In this document: in pieces, positions 40,191 through 51,116 of the stretch
Numbering within the stretch: the stretch's first letter is position 1
Layout of the letters: every line of letters begins with the position of its first letter
Assembly (NCBI GenBank): GCA_905234845.1
Contig: CAJOIW010000007.1
Span: 1 to 64,000, forward strand
Length of the DNA stretch: 64,000 bases
Origin: an uncultured Prevotella sp.
GTDB taxonomy: Bacteria > Bacteroidota > Bacteroidia > Bacteroidales > Bacteroidaceae
Direction: 5' to 3'
The notes under the pieces: model-generated
Told to the model about the DNA's origin: nothing
Database searches by the model: none
Seen by the model: the letters and a program-made list of their open reading frames with translations, nothing else
Made by a program: the position numbers and the translations under genes

Positions 40191-40463
40191 ATGAACATTA
40201 AACCATTAGCAGACCGCGTGCTTGTAGCTCCTGCACCGGCTGAGCAGAAAGTCGGCGGGATTATCATCCCCGACACAGTGAAGGAAAAACCGCTTCGCGG
40301 CAAGGTGATTGCCGTGGGTAAAGGTACGAAAGACGAAGAGATGGTGCTCAAAGAGGGCGATGAAGTGCTCTATGGGAAATATAGTGGCACAGAGCTTGAA
40401 CTTGATGGAGAGAAGTATCTCATCATGCGTCAGAGCGATGTGCTCGCAGTAATCAATTCATAA
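40191..40463 (+). CDS. groES: Co-chaperonin GroES
   Basis: The 90-residue protein is a full-length Gro[22 protein letters not shown], the mobile loop [24 protein letters not shown], and [20 protein letters not shown] with [15 protein letters not shown]. It caps GroEL. groEL follows after 23 bp. The promoter region differs from that of housekeeping genes here. Confidence 0.98.
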   Translation: MNIKPLADRVLVAPAPAEQKVGGIIIPDTVKEKPLRGKVIAVGKGTKDEEMVLKEGDEVLYGKYSGTELELDGEKYLIMRQSDVLAVINS

Positions 40464-40474
40464 ACAATTCATAA

Positions 40475-42118
<1,644 letters not shown>

Positions 42119-42387
42119 ATAGACCGTTCTGAATGTTAAAAATCAATCAGGAAATAAAAGAAGAAGGGTAAATCGTTATGACTTACCCTTCCTTTGTGTT
42201 AAATTTTAAGCAAAATCGCAACTTTTCTTACAAAAAGCTTGGAGGTAAAGTAGAAAAGTTATAACTTTGCGCAAAAATCGGGAGATTTGTTTGAAATTAT
42301 TATTTTTCATAACGGTTGTTATGATGAGGATATGAAATATTTTTGATTTGTTTTAGTAGATTAGTTTTTAAGTAGTTTGTTTTTGAA

Positions 42388-42419
42388 AGCTCGGATATCG
42401 TGAGATATTCGGCTTTTTT
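42388..42419 (+). terminator. Probable terminator downstream of groEL
   Basis: An imperfect hairpin (AGCTCGGATATC / GATATTCGGCT) followed by TTTTTT lies 270 nt after the groEL stop. A second weaker hairpin with arms AAGGGTAA / TTACCCTT is nearer the gene (42164-42190). The remaining gap 42119-42476 shows no gene. Confidence 0.55.
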
Positions 42420-42426
42420 ATTGACA

Positions 42427-42459
42427 GAGCAGGCAAACCGTAATTCGGCTTGCCTGCTC
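42427..42459. terminator. Strong hairpin between groEL and the DPP IV gene
   Basis: Arms GAGCAGGCAA and TTGCCTGCTC are perfect inverted copies with a second inner pairing CCG / CGG. It lies 18 bp after the DPP IV stop on the minus strand. Neither side has a long T-run, so it may stabilise the 3' end of the message rather than act as a classical terminator. Confidence 0.55.
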
Positions 42460-42476
42460 TATATCATGTGATGCTT

Positions 42477-44627
42477 TTATTTCAGATAATCATCAAAATA
42501 CTGTGAGATGCGCTCGTGCAAGTGTGTAGACTGATGTCCGCGCATGTTGTGGGGCTCGCCAGGATAGACGAAGAAGTCGGGTTGTGTGCCAACCTTTATA
42601 CACTCCGCAAGAAACGACAGGCAATGTTGAGGTACAACGGTGGCATCGTTGTAACCGCTGATAATCTGGAGCTTTCCTTTCAGACTTGAGGCTTTGTTGA
42701 GGAGCGATACCTTTTCATAGCCTTCAGGGTTTTGTTGTGGGGTGTCCATATAGCGTTCTCCATACATGACCTCATACCATTTCCAGTCGATGACGGGACC
42801 TCCGGCCACGCCTACCTTGAATACTTCGGGGTGGTTGACCATGAGGGTAATGGTCATGAAGCCACCAAATGACCATCCGTGAACACCGATGCGGTCGGCA
42901 TCAACGTAGGGGAGTGATTTTAAGTACCCAATACCTCTCATCTGGTCGGCCATTTCTACTTGCCCGAGCTGACGGAAGGTGGCTTGCTCAAATTCGCGTC
43001 CACGATTCTCACTACCTCGGTTGTCGAGGATGAAGAGCAGATAGCCTTTGCTTGCCATATAGGTCTCCCAACCGCGCGATCCGTAGTGCCATGAAGCCTG
43101 AACGTTGTGGGCATGGGGACCACCATAGACGTAGACGATGGTGGGGTATTTCTTTGCAGGGTCAAAGTCTGTGGGTTTCACCATGCGGTAGTAAAGATCA
43201 GTCTTGCCGTCATCGGCTTTTATCGTTCCGCAGACGTATTCGGGAATATCGTAGCCTTCCCAGGGATCTGCAGCATTTAATAGGTTAACTATCTTGTTTG
43301 GCGCATTGGTATTGAGTAGACTGATGTTACGTGGTGTGTCGGGCTCGGAATAATTGTCAATAAGGTATTTTCCAGTAGCAGAAAGTTCGGCATTGTGCCA
43401 GCCTTTTTGATTGTCGATAGGGGTGCGTTTGCCAATTTTTATATCAACGGCATAGTAGTTTCGGCAGATGGGTGATGCCTCATTGGTTGCGATGATAACT
43501 TGTTTCTTTGATGTATCGAATCCAACAAGATCCATCACGACAAACTGGCCACTGGTGAGCTGTTTGATGAGTTTTCCTTCCACATTATATATATACAAGT
43601 GGTTGTAGCCATCGCGTTGGCTTTGTAGGATAAACTCCTTTTGATTCCATGGCAGGAAGGTAATCGGATGTAAGGGCTCGACGTATTTCTCATGGGTCTC
43701 ACGGTATAGTTCTTTGTCCTTCTCACCGTTTTGTGCGTTGTAGGCTACTAGCCGACAGTCGTTCTGGTCGCGATTGAGTTCAAACATGTAGATGGTTTTG
43801 CCATCGGGTGCCCATGCGATGTTAGTGAAATAGCGGTCGGTGGGGTCGCCGGCATTTAAATAAAGGGTTTGTTTCGTCTCTGTATCGTAGATGCCGACGG
43901 TGACCTTGTGTGACGTCTCACCTGCCATTGGATATTTGTCGGGCTCATAGGTGGCCTCGCGTTTGAAGATATCAACTTGTGGGTAGTCGGCCACCATCGA
44001 CTGGTCCATGCGGTAGAAAGCCAACCGACGACCGTCGGGACTCCAGAAGAGCCCTTTCGTGATGCCGAACTCATCGCGATGAACGCTTTGTCCATAGACA
44101 ATCTCTCGTGAGCCGTCGGTGGTTAGTTGTGTTGTCTGACTTCCGTCGGAAATGTAGAGTTGATGGTCTTTCACGGTTGCCAGCATTTTTGATGCCGTAC
44201 AAAACTCCTCTGCCTGCACGTTGTCACGGTCAAAGGTGCGTAGAAGCTCCTTCTTTTTCCAATCTATGAGTAGGATTTGCTTGCCGTTCATCAATTTCGC
44301 TATCGTCTCATCTGGATAGGGGAACTCAATATAATAAAGATGGCGTATACGGTTCTGCTCATCGCCTTGAATGATGTCGTTTATTGTGTCGAGCGTCAGC
44401 AGGGTGCTTTCTTTGCCCGTCTTGGGGTCAACAAGATAGCACGCTTCCATGTCCTGCCTGACGAGTTGGTCGCCCCACCATGTATAATAGCGGTTTTCGG
44501 GAATCATGTTGCGGTAGTTGTAGCCGCCATAGTTCAGGTCTTCCAGTGTGAATGTCTTTTTCTCTTGTGCCATGAGGTTTGTTGTTAGCAGCCCGAGCAG
44601 GGCCATCATGTACCATTTCTGTTTCAT
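42477..44627 (-). CDS. Dipeptidyl peptidase IV (S9 family)
   Basis: The 716-residue protein has a signal peptide (MKQKWYMMALLGLLTTNLMA), an N-terminal beta-propeller and a C-terminal alpha/beta hydrolase. The catalytic triad is Ser ~586 in GWSFGG, Asp ~661 in YNDATVVPQH and His ~693 in PGEPHNM. The DPP IV-type substrate loop is present, with an RMDQS-type YRMDQSMVADYP in the propeller. It removes dipeptides ending in Pro or Ala from peptides in the periplasm. It follows folC after 25 bp and ends the minus-strand run from 47.28 kb. Confidence 0.93.
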   Translation of the reverse strand: MKQKWYMMALLGLLTTNLMAQEKKTFTLEDLNYGGYNYRNMIPENRYYTWWGDQLVRQDMEACYLVDPKTGKESTLLTLDTINDIIQGDEQNRIRHLYYIEFPYPDETIAKLMNGKQILLIDWKKKELLRTFDRDNVQAEEFCTASKMLATVKDHQLYISDGSQTTQLTTDGSREIVYGQSVHRDEFGITKGLFWSPDGRRLAFYRMDQSMVADYPQVDIFKREATYEPDKYPMAGETSHKVTVGIYDTETKQTLYLNAGDPTDRYFTNIAWAPDGKTIYMFELNRDQNDCRLVAYNAQNGEKDKELYRETHEKYVEPLHPITFLPWNQKEFILQSQRDGYNHLYIYNVEGKLIKQLTSGQFVVMDLVGFDTSKKQVIIATNEASPICRNYYAVDIKIGKRTPIDNQKGWHNAELSATGKYLIDNYSEPDTPRNISLLNTNAPNKIVNLLNAADPWEGYDIPEYVCGTIKADDGKTDLYYRMVKPTDFDPAKKYPTIVYVYGGPHAHNVQASWHYGSRGWETYMASKGYLLFILDNRGSENRGREFEQATFRQLGQVEMADQMRGIGYLKSLPYVDADRIGVHGWSFGGFMTITLMVNHPEVFKVGVAGGPVIDWKWYEVMYGERYMDTPQQNPEGYEKVSLLNKASSLKGKLQIISGYNDATVVPQHCLSFLAECIKVGTQPDFFVYPGEPHNMRGHQSTHLHERISQYFDDYLK

Positions 44628-44652
44628 GTCATATATTCTTTAATTTATGGTG

Positions 44653-45939
44653 TTAGATGTTGGGTGTTGATGGTAATGCCGCCAGCAGGTCGGCAACTAC
44701 ATAGCTTGAGCCGCCTATGAAGATAAAATCATCGCGCGAAGCCTCGGATAGCGCCTGTTCGTAGGCTTTGTAAACATCAGTATAGCTTTTCCCCTGAAGT
44801 CCATGTCGCAATCCTTTCTCTGCGACAATGGTTGCCGGGATGGCTCTTTTTGTCTGGGCTTGCGTGAAATAATAGACAGCATTCTTGGGTAGCATTTCCA
44901 TTACCGTGTCGATGTCTTTATCGTCAACCATGCCGAAGACGATGCGAGTGGTTTTTGCCTCTTGTTCTTTGATTTGGCGCGAAAGATATTGCCATGCTGC
45001 CACATTATGGCCAGTGTCGCAAATTACACGGGGATTATCGCTCAATACTTCCCAGCGTCCGCGTAACCCCGTAAGTTCGCATACATGGGTAAGAGCTTTT
45101 TCCACATTCCATTTCTTCCCCTTTTCTTCCGTTGTCTCTTCTCTCTCCCCGTTTTTTTCTCTCTTAAGAGAATTAAGACAATCGAGGGCGCAGAGTATGG
45201 TACGCAGGTTTTTTTCTTGATAATATCCTTTTAATTGGAATTTGGGTAGGGGATAGGGCATTTGAAACTCCTCAGCAAAAAAGATGGGAGCCTCCATTTC
45301 TTTGGCTTTCTGCTCAAATACGGGTCGTGTCTCTTCGTCAGTCTCTCCAATGACAACGGGAACACCACGTTTGATGATACCGGCTTTCTCGCTTGCAATT
45401 TGTTTCAAGGATTTGCCCAGAAATTCCATGTGGTCAAAAGAGATATTGGTGATGACAGACAGAACGGGTGTGATGATGTTGGTGCAGTCGAGTCGTCCAC
45501 CAAGTCCCACTTCCATAATGGCGATATCAACCTTTTGCTCTTTGAAATACAAGAAAGCCAATGCCGTCGTCAACTCAAAGAACGAAGGGTGTAGTGGCTC
45601 GAAGAACTCACGTTCTTTTTGTACGAAATCAACCACACGTTTCTTGCTGATACACTGACCGTTAACTCTTATCCGTTCACGGAAATCAACAAGGTGTGGC
45701 GAGGTATAAAGTCCTACCTTGAATCCAGCTTCCTGCAATACGGCAGCAAGGCTATGCGACACACTTCCCTTACCGTTGGTGCCCGCCACATGGATGGTTT
45801 TGTAGCTATTGTGAGGATGTCCGAAATGCTCGTCTAAGGCCAGTGTCGTTGCCAATCCTGGCTTATATGCTGATGAGCCCACGTGTTCAAACACGGGTGT
45901 GCTGTTGTATAGATAGGTTATGGTTTGTTCGTAAGTCAT
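44653..45939 (-). CDS. folC: Folylpolyglutamate/dihydrofolate synthase
   Basis: The 428-residue Mur-ligase relative has the P-loop GTNGKGS (53-59), LYTSPHLVDFRERIRVNG, MEVGLGGRLDCTNII, SFDHMEFLGKSLKQIASEKAG and the C-terminal ICDTGHNVAAWQYL. It adds glutamate to dihydropteroate and folates. A Lys/Glu-rich insertion (KREKNGEREETTEEKGKK) before the C-terminal domain is unusual and looks disordered. Its ATG overlaps the DUF554 stop. Confidence 0.95.
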   Translation of the reverse strand: MTYEQTITYLYNSTPVFEHVGSSAYKPGLATTLALDEHFGHPHNSYKTIHVAGTNGKGSVSHSLAAVLQEAGFKVGLYTSPHLVDFRERIRVNGQCISKKRVVDFVQKEREFFEPLHPSFFELTTALAFLYFKEQKVDIAIMEVGLGGRLDCTNIITPVLSVITNISFDHMEFLGKSLKQIASEKAGIIKRGVPVVIGETDEETRPVFEQKAKEMEAPIFFAEEFQMPYPLPKFQLKGYYQEKNLRTILCALDCLNSLKREKNGEREETTEEKGKKWNVEKALTHVCELTGLRGRWEVLSDNPRVICDTGHNVAAWQYLSRQIKEQEAKTTRIVFGMVDDKDIDTVMEMLPKNAVYYFTQAQTKRAIPATIVAEKGLRHGLQGKSYTDVYKAYEQALSEASRDDFIFIGGSSYVVADLLAALPSTPNI

Positions 45940-46625
45940 ACAAATAGACTATAAATGATGAACCATAATGGAGGAACAAGTAGGGCTGGGAGAAGATTGA
46001 GCGTTTTGCAGTCTTTTAGTTTAAGGAGCGACAAGCCCGAACCGGTGATGAGCAGTCCGCCCACGATGAGCAGCTCGCTCATCAAGGCATCGCTTACGGC
46101 TTCGGATGAAATCGTAGCCACCAGGTAGAACATCCCTTGCCAGAGAAACAATACCGGAGCGGCGAAAACCATGCCGATGCCATAGACAGAGGCAAAGACA
46201 ATGGAGGAGATGAGGTCGAGCGTGGCGTTCGTATAAAGGAAAGTATTGTCGCCTTTAAGTGCGCTGATTACCGGCCCGAGCATCGATAGCGGTCCGATGC
46301 AATAGAGCAAGATGGCGGTGGAGAGACCTGTGGCAAGGTTTTTCTTCGGGTTATGCGAGAAATGGTCTACCAGACGGTTGAAACGACCGTTCAGGTCAAG
46401 TGCCGTACCGGCTACTCCGCCTATAGCCATGGCTACAATGAACAGCACGGGAAACTGGCTCTTCGGCAGGTTGGAGATGGTTGCATTCAATCCGATTCCT
46501 ATACTTGCCAGTCCGAGTCCGTTGTAGAGTACCGTCTGGTATTTCTCCTTAATGCCTCGGTGCAGTATGCTACCGACAACCGACCCGACGATAATGGTAG
46601 TGGTGTTGATAATTGTTCCTATCAT
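45936..46625 (-). CDS. DUF554 membrane protein
   Basis: The 229-residue protein has the DUF554 pattern: MIGTIINTTTIIVGSVVGSI, GLGLASIGIGLNATI, then several glycine-rich hydrophobic helices (seven or so) to the C-terminus. YdfK/YqgA-type proteins have no firmly established role. It overlaps both neighbours (HD gene and folC) by 4 bp, so the three are translationally coupled. Confidence 0.9.
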   Translation of the reverse strand: MIGTIINTTTIIVGSVVGSILHRGIKEKYQTVLYNGLGLASIGIGLNATISNLPKSQFPVLFIVAMAIGGVAGTALDLNGRFNRLVDHFSHNPKKNLATGLSTAILLYCIGPLSMLGPVISALKGDNTFLYTNATLDLISSIVFASVYGIGMVFAAPVLFLWQGMFYLVATISSEAVSDALMSELLIVGGLLITGSGLSLLKLKDCKTLNLLPALLVPPLWFIIYSLFV

Positions 46626-47284
46626 AATATTCTGTTTAATCCATCACCCTTTTCTTCATGAAATAGCCTGTCAAAATAGCTTCTGAGCAGGTCGGGTGTT
46701 TCAACGATATGCCGGAGTGAGGCAAGATATTGTTCGTTTTTCGACCCAGGCACCCAAAGATGGATGTAACCTTGGTGGGCATATTTATTCTCAATGTGTG
46801 CCACGAAGCGTTTCCATTGTTCCTCCTCCGACAACTCGGGATAATGGTCAAGTCCGTATTCTATCGTGCGACGAAACACCATTTCGGGTTCCAGCTCACG
46901 GTCGGCCTCAGCCACAATCCGACCATATAGCGAGCGGGGGGCATGGCTCGACGAGGCACGATGGTCTTCAACGGCTTCGCGCATCACTTTGATCTGATCG
47001 GCCGAGAACCATTTTCTCAAACGGGCATCGGCCTGCAGTATGCGTCCGCTCGTCAGGTGGTGGATGGCTCGCGGTCCCTCCAGTCCAAGGTCGTGGTAGG
47101 CGGCAATCGCATACACCATGTTAAGGTCCGCACCCGTGCGCTTTGCCAGTTCCATCGAGTTGGCAATCACACGGTTTGCGTGGCCGATGTCATGGGCACG
47201 GTCGAAAGCATTGTAGCGGGGCAGTATCTGCTGTTCTACGAATTCCACAAGGTCGAGAGACGGTGTTTGCAAAGAGTCATTCAT
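46622..47284 (-). CDS. HD-domain phosphohydrolase
   Basis: The 220-residue protein has an HD metal-binding set: AHDIGHANRVIAN, AIAAYHDLGLEGPRAIHHLT and a later Asp in AEADREL. This is the general HD fold that hydrolyses phosphate esters, often of nucleotides. The C-terminal half is family-specific. The substrate is unknown. A -7 element sits only 10 bp upstream of the ATG. It leads the operon to DUF554 and folC. Confidence 0.85.
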   Translation of the reverse strand: MNDSLQTPSLDLVEFVEQQILPRYNAFDRAHDIGHANRVIANSMELAKRTGADLNMVYAIAAYHDLGLEGPRAIHHLTSGRILQADARLRKWFSADQIKVMREAVEDHRASSSHAPRSLYGRIVAEADRELEPEMVFRRTIEYGLDHYPELSEEEQWKRFVAHIENKYAHQGYIHLWVPGSKNEQYLASLRHIVETPDLLRSYFDRLFHEEKGDGLNRIL

Positions 47285-47294
47285 AAATTTCAGG

Positions 47295-47302
47295 CAAAGT
47301 TA
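47295..47302 (-). promoter_or_regulatory. -7 element (TAACTTTG) for the HD-DUF554-folC operon
   Basis: TAACTTTG is 10 bp from the ATG on the minus strand, giving a leader of only a few bases if used. Confidence 0.5.
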
Positions 47303-47346
47303 CGATTTTTTTTTCACTTTTCAACCTTTCATCTTTCATTTTTTTG

Positions 47347-47354
47347 TAATTTTG
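47347..47354 (+). promoter_or_regulatory. -7 element (TAATTTTG) for menA
   Basis: TAATTTTG is divergent to the HD promoter, 45 bp apart. With it, the first ATG (47362) would lie at the transcription start, which favours the internal ATG at 47416. Confidence 0.5.
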
Positions 47355-47415
47355 CAAACGTATGGATACTCATCCGATTCATCATAGAACGGTTAAATCC
47401 TCTCCATCGGTGGAG

Positions 47416-48309
47416 ATGGGGTGTCGGCATAGTGGGCTGACGGCATGGTTTCTTGCCTCACGACCAAAGACGCTCTCTGGCGCAGCCGTGCCTGTAGCCG
47501 TTGGCCTGTCGATGGCATGGGCCGACCTCGGACGGCTTTGCTTTTGGCCGGCATTGCTCTGCCTGCTCTTTGCCTTTGTGATGCAGATTGACGCCAATTT
47601 CGTAAACGACTATTTCGACTACCTCAAGGGCACTGACGATGAGCACCGGCTGGGACCGAAGCGGGCCTGTGCGCAGGGATGGATCGCGCCAAAGGCCATG
47701 CTGCGCGGTATTATTGTAACGACCATTGTAGCCTGCCTTATTGGTCTGCCGCTTGTCTTTTATGGTGGCTGGTGGCTTATCGGCATGGGTGCGGCCTGCG
47801 TTGTTTTCTGTTTTCTCTACACCACACATCTTTCCTATCGTGGTCTGGGCGATGTACTTGTGTTGGTTTTCTTTGGCCTTGTGCCCGTCTGTCTTACTTA
47901 TTACCTGCAAGCCAGCACCATCCCGCTAAACGTTGTTCTTACCTCGGTTGCCTGTGGAATGGTCATCGACACCCTTCTCGTCGTCAATAACTATCGCGAC
48001 ATTGATGGCGACCGTCGGACAGGAAAGCGTACGCTCGTAGTCATTATTGGCAAGTCGGCAGCCGAACGGCTTTATCTCCTTCTTGGTCTCGTCGCTTGCC
48101 TGTTAGCTCTGCCGTATCTTCTTCGTCACGAGCCCCTTACCTTCCTTTTACCCCTTTTCTATCTTGCCGTTCACGCCGTTACCGCCCATCGCATGAAACG
48201 AATAGCGAAGGGTCGTCAGTTGAACCGCATACTCGGACAGACCGCCCGCAACATCGCCTTCTACGGACTCTTGTTTGTCGCAGGCCGCATCCTCGATAGC
48301 GTTATGTAG
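47416..48309 (+). CDS. menA: 1,4-dihydroxy-2-naphthoate polyprenyltransferase
   Basis: The UbiA-family protein has the first Asp-rich motif NDYFDYLKGTDD (about 64-75) and the second in NYRDIDGDRRTGKRTL. About eight membrane helices are present, and the start LTAWFLASRPKTLSGAAVP is typical of MenA. It attaches the polyprenyl chain to dihydroxynaphthoate in menaquinone synthesis. I start at 47416 (297 residues); an 18-codon longer frame from 47362 is possible but its extra sequence is atypical and begins at the promoter. Confidence 0.9.
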   Translation: MGCRHSGLTAWFLASRPKTLSGAAVPVAVGLSMAWADLGRLCFWPALLCLLFAFVMQIDANFVNDYFDYLKGTDDEHRLGPKRACAQGWIAPKAMLRGIIVTTIVACLIGLPLVFYGGWWLIGMGAACVVFCFLYTTHLSYRGLGDVLVLVFFGLVPVCLTYYLQASTIPLNVVLTSVACGMVIDTLLVVNNYRDIDGDRRTGKRTLVVIIGKSAAERLYLLLGLVACLLALPYLLRHEPLTFLLPLFYLAVHAVTAHRMKRIAKGRQLNRILGQTARNIAFYGLLFVAGRILDSVM

Positions 48310-48367
48310 CCTGCTTTATTTACAATTTAGCAATTTACGATTTATTTGTTTAATATGTTATCCTCAT

Positions 48368-48455
48368 ACAGTATAAGTAAGGAAAACAGCTAGTATTCGC
48401 CCTTGATACGCCTCGTATTTGTACTTGAAACACCCAGTATTTGCCACATATACTG
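48368..48455. repeat. 22-bp-period repeat, four units, downstream of menA
   Basis: Units start at 48368, 48390, 48412 and 48434. Each has GTAT at unit positions 4-7 and G at position 10 (ACAGTATAAG, CTAGTATTCG, CTCGTATTTG, CCAGTATTTG); other bases vary. The last unit shares its sequence with the left arm of the hairpin at 48427-48463. Confidence 0.8.
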
Positions 48456-48463
48456 GGTGTTTC
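48427..48463. other. Perfect 14-bp hairpin in the menA-porin gap
   Basis: Arms GAAACACCCAGTAT and ATACTGGGTGTTTC with a nine-base loop. No T-run follows on either strand, so it is not a classical terminator. It lies between convergent genes. The surrounding region 48310-48722 has no gene. Confidence 0.75.
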
Positions 48464-48579
48464 AGTTTCAAAATTCAGTTTGAAACTCGTTAATATGTTA
48501 TTTTGTTAATATGTCTTAGATTCGTCATTATGTCATGATGTCTCTTTGTCAGAATCGTATAGCTATGCCTTTCGCGTCT

Positions 48580-48689
48580 AAAGCAGTCCTTTAGGGTGTA
48601 AAAACCATAGCTTTAGACCTCCTAAACCATAGCTTTAGCATGTGTAAACCATAGCTTTATACCTAATAAAGGTGATGCTTTCGACTTTA
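48580..48689. repeat. 22-bp-period repeat, five units, before the porin gene end
   Basis: Units start at 48580, 48602, 48624, 48646 and 48668. The central three share AAACCATAGCTTTA and then differ; the outer two keep AAAG and CTTT at the same offsets. The period is exactly 22 in every step. Confidence 0.9.
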
Positions 48690-48722
48690 CGGCCTCCTTC
48701 CTGCTCCCCCGATGGGGAGAGA

Positions 48723-51116
48723 TTAGTTGTTAAAGTTCCAACTGAGGCCGAAGCGGAAGATACGCTGGTTGAGTGGATAGTGGGGGGTGAGGAAATAGTT
48801 GTTGTTGCCCATGCCCTCGTTGAGGTGGCTCATCATGACGAAGAAGCGTGTCTGTTTCAGATGGAAATTGGCATAGACGTTCACGAGTGGGTAGCCGCCT
48901 ACTTGGGTAATGGTTGAGTTTTTCGCCGTATTTTCAGAGGTGTCTTCCTGAACGGCGAAGAGGCCGAGGGCGGGGCAGTAGTCGGGTGCGTTGTACTTCG
49001 TGAAGTAGCGCACATCGAAGCCGAGGTCGCATTTCAGCACCCGTGCAATACGGAAGCGTAGGTAGAGGTTGCTATAAGCGTTGAAGGAGGGTAGGGGGAG
49101 AACATCTTCTTTCGTGGTCTTCTGTACGGTGAGCAAGTTCTCCCAGTTGATGGAGGCATGGGGCGTGAGGCGGAAAGTGAAGTCCTGCCCTAACTGAAGG
49201 GTGAGCACAGTAAGCGCATCGGTGCATTGACGCGCGGCAGCCCTCAAGCCTATTCGGGGAGTAAAAGTCTCTCCATTCTCCTCTCTTCTCTCTACACTAT
49301 TATAACTCATACCGAGGTAGGCATAGTTTTTCAGTTCATCAAAGGCCACGCGCAAAGTGGTGCGGGTCTTGGGATAGGTAAGCTCACCTTGTATGCGGCT
49401 ATGGATGGTATAGTCGAAATCGTCGTCGTTGTCCCACCAGAAATGGCGCGACTGATAGTGGCGCAGGAAGAATGAGGGTGAATAACGGTACAGGAAGGCG
49501 GTGGAGGCTATTTGCAGAGTGTCGCCGAAAAGAGGGATGTTCACGTCGGCGGAAGCGTCGATGGAGAACTCACCGATGTCGCTGCCCACGATACCTGCCT
49601 CGCCCATGATGTCGTAGTGGAGGAAGTTGCCTTCGGTTTTGCTGATTTGTCCGCCGAGGGTCATGGCGTTCTCGTTGAACTTATCGAGCGTGTTCTCGAG
49701 CGATGGTAGGGTATAGTGGCGCAGGTGATGAGTGACGAAGGCTTTGAGTCCTGCCTTTGCCCATCGGTTAAAGCCCTCAAGCATGGCAATGGCGAAGGTG
49801 TTGGTAAGCTCGTAGTGGCGAGTCTTATCGTAAATGGAGTCGCCTGTATAGGTGGGTGGAGTGTAGAAGTCGTCGGCATAGAAATTGGCAGGCGACTGAT
49901 AGGCCTGATAGATGCGACGATAGTTGTCAAGCTCTATGGTATGGATGAAACTCGTTACGGGCACATATTCGATCTTCATCCACTCTTCTTCCTCTTTCTC
50001 TTTCATCTTTTCTTCCTCATCACTTATCGCTTGATTGAGACTGTCGAGTGCTGCCTGTCCGTTGATGGCAATGCGGCCGCCTTCTACAATCTTTGCATCA
50101 TCGGGACGACCGGAAGGGATGTGCTGGTTATCGTATGCTTCTTCGTCGAACTCCCTGCCCTCGCGCATGGCTCTCTTGCGGTCGGCCTCCTTGGCCTTCA
50201 GGGCATCATTGTCTTTCTTCGACTCGATGGCAAACTTGCGAGCTTTGATTTCCTCCTCGGTCATCTTCACCTTGCGATGGAAGCCGAGGCTGTAGCGGTG
50301 GGTGAGGAAGAGTTGCTGATTGTCGTTGCGGTTCCAGTTGCGTTCGAGTACGGTAGGTATCTCGTTTGAGGCATAGTTGTCGCTGAAGCTCTCGGGATGG
50401 GTAATGTAATTGTCGTCGGTAATGCCTCCGTTCTCGGTCACTTTCTGATGGTTGAGCGAGACAAGGGCATGAAGCTGGTAGCGGTCGCCAATGTAGGAGC
50501 CGTAGGTCGTATAGTTGAAGTGAGAGGTGCTCTGGTTAAGGTAGTATCCGCGCCCGTAGAGATAGTCGAACTTAAATCCTACACCGATGCGCTTTCCGGC
50601 ATTTACCCCGAACTTGGCCGTGAAATGGTCTTCGCCATTAGTGCGGTTTCCGGCGGAGTTGTAGCTGAGATTGGTGAAAGGTGAGAGTGTGTTGGTAAAG
50701 TGGAAATCCTCTATGGGCTTGACCACAAAGTCATAAGGTTGGGTAAAGGGGAAGTCCTCCATATCGTCGCGGTCGATGAAGATACGGTTCATGCGTGGTG
50801 CACCGAGATTGCCCGTAGTGTTATATTCTCCCCGTAGGCCAGTGGTAAAGATGCTGTTCATATACATGTGTGACAGCGTGTCGGGCTCAGCCTCGGTGCG
50901 ATCACCAAAGTAACTGTCAATCGTCCATACTCGCAAGCCTATGGGAATCTCCTTGTCTGTTCCTAACGAGTCGGCACTGACCATACCCGTACCCCTTGAC
51001 ACACCTCGACGCGAGAGTTTGCCATTGCTGTTCATGTCGTTGGTGGCAATGCGTACCTGTGCTCCTGACGTGAGCGCAAGGAGGAATAGACAAAGGGTAA
51101 GGAGTGAATGTCTCAT
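48723..51116 (-). CDS. Putative outer-membrane porin (Porin_10-like)
   Basis: I start at 51116, where ATGA overlaps the stop of the preceding small gene and a signal peptide begins (MRHSLLTLCLFLLALTSGAQ); a frame 8 codons longer exists. The 797-residue protein has many amphipathic beta strands and ends in FRFGLSWNFNN, typical of outer-membrane barrels. It fits the Bacteroidetes 'putative porin' family (Porin_10). A charged, coiled-coil-like insertion (EEEIKARKFAIESKKDNDAL to EEEKMKEKEEEEW) interrupts the barrel and probably forms a loop. Confidence 0.8.
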   Translation of the reverse strand: MRHSLLTLCLFLLALTSGAQVRIATNDMNSNGKLSRRGVSRGTGMVSADSLGTDKEIPIGLRVWTIDSYFGDRTEAEPDTLSHMYMNSIFTTGLRGEYNTTGNLGAPRMNRIFIDRDDMEDFPFTQPYDFVVKPIEDFHFTNTLSPFTNLSYNSAGNRTNGEDHFTAKFGVNAGKRIGVGFKFDYLYGRGYYLNQSTSHFNYTTYGSYIGDRYQLHALVSLNHQKVTENGGITDDNYITHPESFSDNYASNEIPTVLERNWNRNDNQQLFLTHRYSLGFHRKVKMTEEEIKARKFAIESKKDNDALKAKEADRKRAMREGREFDEEAYDNQHIPSGRPDDAKIVEGGRIAINGQAALDSLNQAISDEEEKMKEKEEEEWMKIEYVPVTSFIHTIELDNYRRIYQAYQSPANFYADDFYTPPTYTGDSIYDKTRHYELTNTFAIAMLEGFNRWAKAGLKAFVTHHLRHYTLPSLENTLDKFNENAMTLGGQISKTEGNFLHYDIMGEAGIVGSDIGEFSIDASADVNIPLFGDTLQIASTAFLYRYSPSFFLRHYQSRHFWWDNDDDFDYTIHSRIQGELTYPKTRTTLRVAFDELKNYAYLGMSYNSVERREENGETFTPRIGLRAAARQCTDALTVLTLQLGQDFTFRLTPHASINWENLLTVQKTTKEDVLPLPSFNAYSNLYLRFRIARVLKCDLGFDVRYFTKYNAPDYCPALGLFAVQEDTSENTAKNSTITQVGGYPLVNVYANFHLKQTRFFVMMSHLNEGMGNNNYFLTPHYPLNQRIFRFGLSWNFNN

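Noticed and set aside
48368..48689. Possible CRISPR array
   Set aside because: Units are adjacent with no unique spacers, repeat identity is low and no cas genes are in view.
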